Notes: a model not told the origin generated them from the letters alone. A stretch of DNA of 6,350 bases from Lawsonibacter sp. (GCA_022793355.1 JAAWCR010000054.1:1-6350); one strand, 5' to 3'. Shown: positions 1 to 5,751, counted from the first letter of the stretch. A program made the numbers and translations.

Positions 1-669
1 CTGTTCATTCTCGAAGAGGCTGTCCACCGCGTCCCGGGTGGTGCCGGCGACATTGGAGACGATCACCCGCTCCTCCCCCAGGATTTTGTTTACCAGAGAG
101 GACTTGCCCACGTTGGGCTTTCCGATGACCGCCACCTTGACCACGTCGTCCTCGTCCTCCTCCTCGTCCTCGGGGGGGAAGTGCTCGAAGCAGGCGTCCA
201 GAAGGTCGCCGGTGCCGTGGCCGTGGACGGCGGAGACGGCGATGGGGTCGCCCAGGCCCAGATTGTAGAACTCATAGATGTCCGGGTTCTCCCGGCCGGT
301 CTGGTCCGCCTTGTTCACTGCCAGCACCACCGGCTTACCGGAACGCAGCAGCATATTTGCCACCTCCTGGTCGGAGGCGGTCATGCCGGTTTTGATGTCG
401 CAGACAAAGACGATCACGGTGGCGGTTCCGATGGCGATCTCCGCCTGTTCCCGCATAAAGGACAGAATCTGGTCGTCAGTGCCCGGTTCGATGCCGCCAG
501 TGTCCACAATGTCAAAGACCCGGTTTCGCCATTCGCACTGGGCGTACAGCCGGTCCCGGGTGACGCCGGGGGTGTCCTCCACAATGGACAGCCGCTGTCC
601 GCACAGCTTGTTAAACAGCATGGACTTGCCCACGTTTGGCCGTCCCACAATGGCAACTAAGGGTTTCAT
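1..669 (-). CDS. der: Ribosome biogenesis GTPase Der (EngA), N-terminal half, cut by window edge
   Basis: Der is an essential GTPase with two tandem G domains and a C-terminal KH-like domain; it acts in assembly of the 50S ribosomal subunit. The 223 codons visible here cover G domain 1 and the start of G domain 2. G domain 1 shows the P-loop GRPNVGKS (residues 9-16), the DTPGVTRD switch I region (32-39), DTGG (56-59), NKAD (119-122) and SAVHG (146-150). An acidic linker (about 167-175) leads to the second P-loop GKPNVGKS (183-190) and GTTRD (209-213). The start is the ATG at 669-667, preceded by AAGGAAG at a suitable distance and lying 13 bases after the stop of the radical SAM gene, so the two are probably co-transcribed. 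The protein is usually about 440 residues, so roughly half is missing beyond position 1. No abnormal residues seen. Confidence 0.97.
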   Translation of the reverse strand, partial: MKPLVAIVGRPNVGKSMLFNKLCGQRLSIVEDTPGVTRDRLYAQCEWRNRVFDIVDTGGIEPGTDDQILSFMREQAEIAIGTATVIVFVCDIKTGMTASDQEVANMLLRSGKPVVLAVNKADQTGRENPDIYEFYNLGLGDPIAVSAVHGHGTGDLLDACFEHFPPEDEEEDEDDVVKVAVIGKPNVGKSSLVNKILGEERVIVSNVAGTTRDAVDSLFENEQ

Positions 670-682
670 AGGCTCACTTCCT

Positions 683-2059
683 TTATGAATTGTATCGATA
701 AAATTCCTCATTCTCCCAGGCCAGACGCCGGGTCTCGGGGGTGAGCTCAACGCCTAACATAGCGTCCAGCAGCTCATAGCCGTCCTGGGGGACGGGAACC
801 ACGGGCACCCCCAGCTCCCGCTCCACGTCGGCGGTGGTCACGTCGTCCAGAAAAACATTCTCTCCGGACCGGAGCATGTTAGCGGGAATCAGCAGGCGTT
901 TTCCCAGCTTCTTCCCTCGAAGCTGCTGGATAAGGTCTCCCCCGGTGACCAACCCGGCCACGGTGATAGTCTCGCCAAAAAAGCGGTTAACGATGGGATA
1001 GACCTTTCCCTCTATTGTACCACATTTTTCCCTGGCATGTCCCACCAATTTTGCCAAAAATGGGGCGGCGGATACCCCAGTGGCGATGGAGAAGGAAGCG
1101 GTCCCCTCCAGCTCCTCGGGCTCCATCAGGTCCAGGGCCCGGGCAAATTCCCGGCTGAGGAGGGTGAGCATCCCCACCCCGTTGTCCAGCTGGGTGAACT
1201 CCTCAAAGTAGTCCTCGTGGGGCAGCTCCCGCCCGGCCAGCAGGTAAAACTCGTCGGAGCACCAAACCAGCCTTGTCCCCTGCTCCTCCAGGTGTTTCGC
1301 GGCGAAGGCCTCCACCTGGTCCACCAGGGCCGCGGCAGTCTCCCGGGTATAGGTTTTCAGGGGATAGAGCCCCTCCCGGTATTTGGTTACCCCCACCGGC
1401 ACCACCGAGACGCTGTTCACCGCCGGGAACATGGCGGCCAGGTCGGCCAGGGTACTGTCTAGAGCCGGGCCGTCGTTGATTCCGGGGCAGGAGACAATCT
1501 GGCAGTTCATGGTGATGTTGTTTTGGGCCAGCCGCTCCATAATGTCAATCCCCTCCCCCGCCCTGGGATTGTTCAGCATCTCTGCGCGCAGCGCCCGGTC
1601 GGTGGTATGAACCGAGATGTTGATGGGAGAGATGCGCAGATCGATAATCCGCTGTACCTCCCGAGAGGAGAGGTTGGTTAAGGTGAGGTAGTTGCCCAAA
1701 AGGAAGGACAGCCGGGCGTCGTCGTCCTTGAAGTAGAGGGAGGGCCGCATGCCCGGGGGCATCTGGTCCACAAAGCAGAAGATGCAGCGGTTGGCGCAGG
1801 ACCGGGCCCGGTCCATCAGGTAGGTCTCAAACTCCAGCCCCAGCTCCTCCCCCTCGGATTTGCGCACCCGGAGGGTGCGCACTGTCCCCTCCGGGCTTTT
1901 CAGAGTAAGCTCCAGCCTGGGGTCGTAGCTGTAAAATTTGTAGTCCAGTACATCCACAACGGGGTGCCCGTTGATGTGAGTGAGGGTATCCCCCGGACGC
2001 ACCCCCGCCCGGCTGGCGGGACTGCGGGGGTCCACCGACTTCACAGCTGTCATACTCAC
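683..2059 (-). CDS. PDZ-radical SAM-DUF512 protein (TIGR03279-like), function unknown
   Basis: This 458-residue protein belongs to the DUF512 radical SAM family found beside der in many Clostridia. Its substrate is unknown to me. An N-terminal PDZ-like domain (about residues 3-65; VKSVDPRSPASRAG, RPGD, INGHPV) precedes the radical SAM motif CANRCIFC (residues 88-95), whose three cysteines should bind a 4Fe-4S cluster that cleaves S-adenosylmethionine. The segment FKDDDARLSFLLGNYLTL follows. The C-terminal half, including WCSDEFYLLAGRELP and YPIVNRFFGETITVAGL, is the DUF512 region. I chose a GTG start at 2059-2057 because AGGGGG lies 8 bases upstream. An ATG two codons later (2053) is the alternative. 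The open frame continues to 2209, but the ATG at 2092 overlaps a good -10 box, so the extension is unlikely to be translated. Likely cytoplasmic: there is no signal peptide or membrane segment from the chosen start. Confidence 0.9.
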   Translation of the reverse strand: MSMTAVKSVDPRSPASRAGVRPGDTLTHINGHPVVDVLDYKFYSYDPRLELTLKSPEGTVRTLRVRKSEGEELGLEFETYLMDRARSCANRCIFCFVDQMPPGMRPSLYFKDDDARLSFLLGNYLTLTNLSSREVQRIIDLRISPINISVHTTDRALRAEMLNNPRAGEGIDIMERLAQNNITMNCQIVSCPGINDGPALDSTLADLAAMFPAVNSVSVVPVGVTKYREGLYPLKTYTRETAAALVDQVEAFAAKHLEEQGTRLVWCSDEFYLLAGRELPHEDYFEEFTQLDNGVGMLTLLSREFARALDLMEPEELEGTASFSIATGVSAAPFLAKLVGHAREKCGTIEGKVYPIVNRFFGETITVAGLVTGGDLIQQLRGKKLGKRLLIPANMLRSGENVFLDDVTTADVERELGVPVVPVPQDGYELLDAMLGVELTPETRRLAWENEEFYRYNS

Positions 2060-2090
2060 GGATGCCGCCCCCTTTTTCCAAAATCGTTTC

Positions 2091-2119
2091 ATTGTACTAT
2101 AAATGTGCCGGCAATGCAA
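2091..2119 (-). promoter_or_regulatory. Predicted sigma-A promoter of the radical SAM-der operon
   Basis: On the minus strand, TTGCAT (2119-2114) is separated by exactly 17 bases from TACAAT (2096-2091). The -10 box matches consensus at five of six positions, the -35 at three of six. The expected transcript start is near 2084, leaving a short leader with AGGGGG and then the GTG start at 2059. The first ATG of the longer frame (2092-2090) overlaps the -10 box and would not be in this transcript. Confidence 0.5.
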
Positions 2120-2137
2120 GAGCGCAAAGCAAAGCGG

Positions 2138-2157
2138 GATTGGAAGCGGAACCAATC
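2138..2157. repeat. Short inverted repeat in the intergenic spacer
   Basis: GATTGG (2138-2143) and CCAATC (2152-2157) form a perfect 6-bp stem around an 8-base loop. It lies about 19 bases upstream of the -35 box of the radical SAM promoter. It could be an operator or a small hairpin; no U-tract marks it as a terminator on either strand. Confidence 0.35.
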
Positions 2158-2162
2158 TTGAA

Positions 2163-2212
2163 GTCTTGTTTGGCTTGAGGGGGCTCGGGAGCAATCCCAA
2201 ACTGCCCAAGAC
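2163..2212. repeat. Interrupted inverted repeat just beyond the gdh terminator
   Basis: GTCTTG followed by TTTGG (2163-2173) pairs with CCAAA (2197-2201) and CAAGAC (2207-2212), with a 5-base bulge on one side. The 23-base interior holds a nested GCTC/GAGC palindrome. It directly abuts the U-tract of the gdh terminator. Its role is unknown: a second transcription barrier, an operator for the radical SAM operon, or a decayed repeat are all possible. Confidence 0.35.
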
Positions 2213-2260
2213 AAAAATAATGCGAAAGTCAGCCCAGTTTAACGCTACGCTGACTTTCGC
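2211..2260 (-). terminator. Intrinsic terminator of the glutamate dehydrogenase operon
   Basis: GCGAAAGTCAGC (2222-2233) and GCTGACTTTCGC (2249-2260) form a perfect 12-bp stem with a 15-base loop. Read on the minus strand, the stem is followed at once by ATTATTTTTGT (2221-2211), a U-rich tail. It begins 53 bases after the stop of the second GDH gene. On the plus strand there is no comparable T-run, so it is directional. Confidence 0.88.
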
Positions 2261-2313
2261 TTAAACTATTTCCTTACGTTACTGCCTTTTCGGCGCGTCC
2301 CTGTAACCGTTTC

Positions 2314-3657
2314 TCAAAGTCCCTGGGCAATCATGGCCTCCGAAATTTTCTTAAAGGCGGCGATGTCATTGCCGGCGATGAGGTCATCCCCCAGGCCGTA
2401 TTCGCTGGCCGCAGCAGCGGAGGCGTCGTAAATGCTGCTCATAATCTGGCGCAGCTTTTCGTCCACCTCGGCCCGGGTCCAGTTGTAGCGGATGGAGTTC
2501 TGGGCCATCTCCAGGGCGGACACCGCCACGCCGCCGGACCCGGAGGCCTTAGCTCCTGCGGTAAGAATCTTGGGGCTGAGGCGCAGCAGCTTCATGGCCT
2601 CGGCAGTGGCGGGCATGTTGGCCCCCTCCACGTAGTAGCGCACGTCGTTGGCCAGGATACAGATTGCGTCCTCCACGTCCAGCTCGTTCTGGGTGGCACA
2701 GGGGATTACGATATCGGTCTTAACCTCCCAGGGCTTCTTGCCTGGGAAGAACTCCACTCCGAATCTGCGGGCGTAGGCGGAGACCTTATCCTTGCCGCTG
2801 TCCCGCATCTCCAGCAAATAGTCCAGTTTTTCCTGGCCGGCGATCCCCTCGGGGTCATAGACATAGCCGTCGGGCCCGGAGAGCGTGACCACCTTGGCCC
2901 CCAGCTCCGCCGCCTTGCGGCACACTCCCCAGGTCATGTTGCCGAAGCCGGACACGGCAATGGTCTTGCCCTCCAGGCTGTCCCCCCGGCTGGCGACCAT
3001 GCGGTCCAGGAAGTAGACGGTGCCCGAGCCAGCGGCCTCCAGTCGGACCTTGCTGCCGCCGTAAGTGAGGCCCTTGCCGGTGAGGGCGGAGCTCTCTGCC
3101 TTGCCCAGCAGGCGCTTGTACTGACCGTAGAGGTAGCCGATCTCCTTGGCCCCCACGCCGATGTCGCCGGCGGGGATGTCGGTGTCTGCGCCAATGTAGC
3201 GGTACAGCGCGTTCATAAAGGACTGGCAGAAGCGCATAATCTCCCGGTCGCTCCTGCCCCTGGGGTCGAAATCGGAGCCGCCGGAGGCCCCGCCGATGGG
3301 CAGGCCGGTGAGGGCGTTTTTATAGGTCTGCTCAAAGCCTAAAAACTTCACCACGCTGGTGTTCACTGTGGGATGGAAACGCAGGCCACCCTTGTAGGGC
3401 CCAATGGCGCTGTTGAACTGAACCCGGTAGCCGTGGCTGGTGTGGGCGCTTCCCTGGTCGTCCACCCAAGGCACCAGGAAGGTGACCATTCGCTCGGGCT
3501 CCACCATGCGGGTGAGCAGATCCAGCTTTTCATACCGGGGGTCGTCCAGGGCGGGGTCAATCATCTCCAGCCAGGTCTGAACGGATTGAAGGTATTCCAG
3601 CTCGCCAGGATACTTCCGGCGCAGCCGCTCCAATACCCGGGCCGCGTAGTTATTCAT
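2314..3657 (-). CDS. Glutamate dehydrogenase-like protein lacking the catalytic lysine (probable pseudoenzyme)
   Basis: A full-length 447-residue member of the hexameric GDH family, whose active members convert glutamate to 2-oxoglutarate and ammonia. Its numbering matches C. symbiosum GDH closely. Substrate-site K89 (PYKGGLRF), K113 (QTYKN), D165 (IPAGD) and S380 (AVSALEM) are kept. The catalytic lysine position is Ser125 (GGASGGSDFDP instead of GGxKGG). EATGYG has become EAAGSG (207-212), and the N of SNAGG is Gly373 (SGSGG). The nucleotide fold is intact, with GFGN (237-240) and LSGPDGYVYDPEG (259-271), the form found in NAD-type clostridial enzymes. The start has GGAGGGG 5 bases upstream, right after the stop of the preceding gene. 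The absence of frameshifts or stops argues against a decaying gene. I infer no normal GDH activity; a regulatory subunit or a changed reaction is possible. Confidence 0.93.
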   Translation of the reverse strand: MNNYAARVLERLRRKYPGELEYLQSVQTWLEMIDPALDDPRYEKLDLLTRMVEPERMVTFLVPWVDDQGSAHTSHGYRVQFNSAIGPYKGGLRFHPTVNTSVVKFLGFEQTYKNALTGLPIGGASGGSDFDPRGRSDREIMRFCQSFMNALYRYIGADTDIPAGDIGVGAKEIGYLYGQYKRLLGKAESSALTGKGLTYGGSKVRLEAAGSGTVYFLDRMVASRGDSLEGKTIAVSGFGNMTWGVCRKAAELGAKVVTLSGPDGYVYDPEGIAGQEKLDYLLEMRDSGKDKVSAYARRFGVEFFPGKKPWEVKTDIVIPCATQNELDVEDAICILANDVRYYVEGANMPATAEAMKLLRLSPKILTAGAKASGSGGVAVSALEMAQNSIRYNWTRAEVDEKLRQIMSSIYDASAAAASEYGLGDDLIAGNDIAAFKKISEAMIAQGL

Positions 3658-3669
3658 AGTCTCCCCTCC
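3658..3669 (-). promoter_or_regulatory. Ribosome binding site coupling the two GDH genes
   Basis: The whole 12-base gap between the two GDH genes is GGAGGGGAGACT on the minus strand. It places a full Shine-Dalgarno directly between the TAA of the first gene and the ATG of the second. Such spacing favours translational coupling and strong expression of the downstream GDH-like protein. Confidence 0.8.
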
Positions 3670-5016
3670 TTACACCAGGCCGTAGGCCAGCATGGAGTCG
3701 GCCACCTTCAGGAAGCCGGCAATATTTGCGCCCGCCACCAGGTTGCCCGCCAGCCCAAACTGCGCGGCGGCGGCAGAGGCGTTGCGGTACAAGTCGGCCA
3801 TGATGGTCTTGAGCCGGTCGTCCACCTCCTGGAAGGTCCAGGAGAAGCGCATGGAGTTCTGGCTCATCTCCAGGGCGGACACCGCCACGCCGCCGGCGTT
3901 GGAGGCCTTGGCGGGGGCGAAAAGCACCCCGGACTCCTGAAACGCGTCCATAGCTTCCGGAGTGGAGGGCATATTGGCCCCCTCGGCCACGGCAAAGCAG
4001 CTGTTCCGAATCAGAGCCTTGGCTCCCTCCAGGGGCAGCTCGTTCTGGGTGGCGCAGGGCAGGGCGATGCCGCAGGGCACATTCCAAATGTTCACGCAGC
4101 CCTCATGGTACTCCGCGCCGGGCTTGCGGTCCACATACACCTTGATGCGGGCCCGCTCCACCTCCTTGATCTGCTTGACCAGCTCCAGGTTGATGCCGTC
4201 CTTATCATAGATATAGCCGTTGGAGTCAGACATAGCCACCACCTTGCCGCCCAGTTGGGTGGCCTTCTCACAGGCGTAGGTGGCCACATTGCCCGAGCCG
4301 GAGATGACTACCGTGGCCCCCTCGAAGCCCTTGCCGGCATTTTTCAGCATATTGTCGGTAAAATAGCACAGGCCGTAGCCGGTAGCCTCCTTCCGGGCCA
4401 GCGAGCCTCCGTAGGTCAGGCCCTTGCCGGTGAGCACGCCGGTGAACTCATTGCGCAGCCGCTTGTACTGGCCGAAGAGGTAGCCGATCTCCCGGGCGCC
4501 CACGCCGATATCGCCGGCGGGCACATCGGTGTCAGGACCGATATACTTAAACAGCTCGTTCATAAAGGACTGGCAGAACCGCATGACCTCAGCGTCCGAC
4601 TTGCCGTGGGGGTCGAAATCGGAACCGCCCTTGCCGCCGCCGATGGGCAGGCCGGTGAGGCTGTTTTTGAAGGTCTGCTCAAAGCCCAGGAACTTGATGA
4701 TGCTCTCGTTCACCGAGGGGTGAAAGCGCAGGCCGCCCTTGTAGGGCCCAATCGCGCTGTTGAACTGGATTCGGTAGCCCCGGTTGACGTGGATGTTCCC
4801 CTCGTCGTCCTCCCAGGGCACCCGGAACTTGATGGTGCGCTCGGGCTCCACCAGACAATCCATCACGCCCTCGCGGATCAGCTCGGGGCGGGCGTTGACC
4901 ACAGGGGCCAGAGAGGAGAGCACCTCCCGCACCGCCTGATGATACTCGGACTCGCCGGGGTCCCGTTTCATGACCCGCTCCATCAGCCCGTTCAGATATT
5001 CATTTTGAATGCTCAT
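3670..5016 (-). CDS. gdhA: Glutamate dehydrogenase, canonical, probably NADP-type
   Basis: A 448-residue hexameric-type GDH (about 445-450 residues is usual) for reversible amination of 2-oxoglutarate to glutamate in the cytoplasm. The full active site is present: K93 (PYKGGLRF), K117 (QTFKN), catalytic K129 (GGGKGGSDFDP), D169 (VPAGD), EATGYG (210-215), N373 (SNAGG) and S380. The Rossmann segment has GSGN (240-243) and MSDSNG (262-267). The serines at the positions of F238 and P262 of NAD-dependent C. symbiosum GDH point to NADP use, as in E. coli GdhA; this is inference. The start is the ATG at 5016, with AGGAGG 7 bases upstream and no better in-frame alternative. It is the first gene of a two-gene operon with the GDH-like gene at 2314-3657, behind a near-consensus promoter and a leader of about 70 bases. 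Confidence 0.97.
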   Translation of the reverse strand: MSIQNEYLNGLMERVMKRDPGESEYHQAVREVLSSLAPVVNARPELIREGVMDCLVEPERTIKFRVPWEDDEGNIHVNRGYRIQFNSAIGPYKGGLRFHPSVNESIIKFLGFEQTFKNSLTGLPIGGGKGGSDFDPHGKSDAEVMRFCQSFMNELFKYIGPDTDVPAGDIGVGAREIGYLFGQYKRLRNEFTGVLTGKGLTYGGSLARKEATGYGLCYFTDNMLKNAGKGFEGATVVISGSGNVATYACEKATQLGGKVVAMSDSNGYIYDKDGINLELVKQIKEVERARIKVYVDRKPGAEYHEGCVNIWNVPCGIALPCATQNELPLEGAKALIRNSCFAVAEGANMPSTPEAMDAFQESGVLFAPAKASNAGGVAVSALEMSQNSMRFSWTFQEVDDRLKTIMADLYRNASAAAAQFGLAGNLVAGANIAGFLKVADSMLAYGLV

Positions 5017-5093
5017 AATAAATCCTCCTGCATTTCTGATTTTCCACTGTCCAGAGGCAGTTTTCCTTTAAGTTAATGTCTTAGCGTACTAAA

Positions 5094-5122
5094 GTTATAT
5101 CACATCAAAAATTGCAAGTCAA
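5094..5122 (-). promoter_or_regulatory. Strong predicted sigma-A promoter of the GDH operon
   Basis: TTGACT (5122-5117), a 17-base spacer and TATAAC (5099-5094) each match consensus at five of six positions. The expected start is near 5087, giving a leader of about 70 bases. The leader contains a small imperfect hairpin (5046-5061: ACTG, CC, GG, CAGT) before the AGGAGG ribosome site. The -35 box lies inside the dyad at 5109-5142. Confidence 0.82.
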
Positions 5123-5142
5123 GATATTTTAACTTGCAATTT
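5109..5142. promoter_or_regulatory. 34-bp dyad overlapping the -35 box of the GDH promoter, candidate operator
   Basis: AAATTGCAAGT (5109-5119) and ACTTGCAATTT (5132-5142) are perfect 11-bp inverted arms around a 12-base AT-rich centre. The left arm covers part of the -35 box and spacer, the usual place for a repressor site. Read as minus-strand RNA it would also be an AT-rich hairpin followed by a short U-run, so a weak terminator of upstream transcription is the alternative. I do not recognise the motif as that of a named regulator. Confidence 0.6.
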
Positions 5143-5164
5143 CGAAGTTTGGATTATTCGGCAT
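5129..5164 (-). CDS. Possible 11-codon ORF upstream of the GDH promoter
   Basis: ATG at 5164-5162 opens MPNNPNFEIAS and stops with TAA at 5131-5129, inside the right arm of the dyad. A strong ribosome site (GGAGGGGAGG) lies 5 bases before the ATG, which is the only reason to list it. An in-frame upstream ATG at 5203 would give 24 residues with a poorer site. There is no promoter that I can point to other than read-through from the DUF1294 gene, and no recognisable family. It lies outside the predicted GDH transcript, so it would not be a standard leader peptide. It may be chance. Confidence 0.2.
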   Translation of the reverse strand: MPNNPNFEIAS

Positions 5165-5237
5165 GGAATCCTCCCCTCCGCCCAAATCTTTGTAACATCT
5201 CATAAAGGCAAACGTTCTCCCCGGCATGCGCGTCGCC

Positions 5238-5271
5238 GGCGCGGGCCGCCGTGCAGCCCTGGACCCGCGCC
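5238..5271. repeat. GC-rich inverted repeat after the DUF1294 gene
   Basis: GGCGCGGG (5238-5245) and CCCGCGCC (5264-5271) form a perfect 8-bp stem with an 18-base loop, starting 24 bases past the DUF1294 stop on the minus strand. No U-tract follows on the minus strand, so it is not a classical terminator, though it could stabilise the 3' end of the DUF1294 transcript. The rest of 5143-5294 shows no gene beyond the short ORF at 5129-5164. Confidence 0.35.
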
Positions 5272-5294
5272 CATTCGTTTTGCCGGCCGACGCC

Positions 5295-5591
5295 TCAGCC
5301 TGGCATCCACCCGGAACGGGCGGCCAGCCAGGCCAGGCCCGCCAGCTGCCCGAGCAGCAGCAGCGGAAAGCCATAGCGGAAATACCAGTGCCTGGTCTTG
5401 TGGTGAAACGCCCGCATTCCCAGTACGCCCCCCAAGGCTCCGCCCAAAACCGCCGGAAGAAACAGCGTCTTTTCCGGAACGCGCCACGCCCCCCGCCTGG
5501 CCCGCCGCTTGTCCAGGCCCATTAAAAGAAAGGCGGCCAAATTGACCGTCAAAAGATAAAGCCCCGCCAAACTCCACAGCGCCTTCTCCAT
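5295..5591 (-). CDS. DUF1294 family small membrane protein
   Basis: A 98-residue protein whose pattern matches the DUF1294 family: a hydrophobic N-terminus, then GLDKRRARRGAWRVPE (25-40), GGALGGVLGM (50-59), HHKT (63-66) and a final hydrophobic stretch. Three likely membrane segments span about residues 6-24, 42-59 and 74-91, with a positively charged loop between the first two. The family is widespread; its function is not known to me. The start is the ATG at 5591, with GGAGG 7 bases upstream, and a promoter lies at 5635-5663. It points the same way as the GDH operon but is separated from it by 278 bases and by the GDH operon's own promoter, so it is probably a single-gene unit. Confidence 0.88.
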   Translation of the reverse strand: MEKALWSLAGLYLLTVNLAAFLLMGLDKRRARRGAWRVPEKTLFLPAVLGGALGGVLGMRAFHHKTRHWYFRYGFPLLLLGQLAGLAWLAARSGWMPG

Positions 5592-5634
5592 TCAATCCCC
5601 TCCGGCATCGAAACAAAAATTTTCTCCTATTATA

Positions 5635-5663
5635 ATAATACCTCCTTTCCCCGCTTTTTTCAA
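5635..5663 (-). promoter_or_regulatory. Predicted sigma-A promoter of the DUF1294 gene
   Basis: On the minus strand TTGAAA (5663-5658) is followed after 17 bases by TATTAT (5640-5635). A perfect TATAAT overlaps just downstream (5634-5629) but has no -35 box at proper spacing. The transcript would start near 5628, about 37 bases before the ATG. Confidence 0.55.
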
Positions 5664-5707
5664 CAAAAATTACGCTGGAATTTCTATGGAAAATTTCTGA
5701 AACCACC

Positions 5708-5736
5708 TTGAAAAATCCACCCTGCGTCTGTATAAT
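5708..5736 (+). promoter_or_regulatory. Predicted sigma-A promoter of ppdK
   Basis: TTGAAA (5708-5713), a 17-base spacer and a perfect TATAAT (5731-5736). The expected start is near 5743, giving a leader of about 73 bases. It diverges from the DUF1294 promoter, with about 44 bases between the two -35 boxes. That interval holds a near-palindrome, TTTCTATGGAAA (5681-5692), that could be a regulator site. Confidence 0.82.
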
Positions 5737-5751
5737 GTTATGCACGGTATT

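Noticed and set aside
181..688. Plus-strand frames opposite der
   Set aside because: These are shadows of der; all five G-domain motifs of der are read on the minus strand.
2060..2209. N-terminal extension of the radical SAM protein
   Set aside because: It has no ribosome site, crosses a promoter and inverted repeats, and lies before a PDZ domain that normally starts the protein.
2314..3657. GDH-like gene as a pseudogene or an assembly error
   Set aside because: There is no stop or frameshift, a strong ribosome site is present, and the rest of the protein is well conserved. Changes in three separate motifs cannot come from one sequencing error. Very recent loss of function cannot be excluded.
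3373..5076. Plus-strand open frame of 567 codons across both GDH genes
   Set aside because: It lies antisense to two clearly recognisable GDH genes and its translation has no family features. Long antisense frames are expected opposite GC-rich coding DNA.
5017..5100. Riboswitch in the GDH leader
   Set aside because: The leader of about 70 bases holds only a weak 6-bp hairpin and shows no conserved riboswitch core or terminator alternative.
5238..5271. Intrinsic terminator for the DUF1294 gene
   Set aside because: The stem is strong, but the minus strand has no U-tract after it, so it is listed only as an inverted repeat.
5200..5745. Minus-strand open frame of 181 codons over the DUF1294 gene
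   Set aside because: It overlaps DUF1294 in another frame, starts inside the ppdK promoter region and has an unlikely composition.
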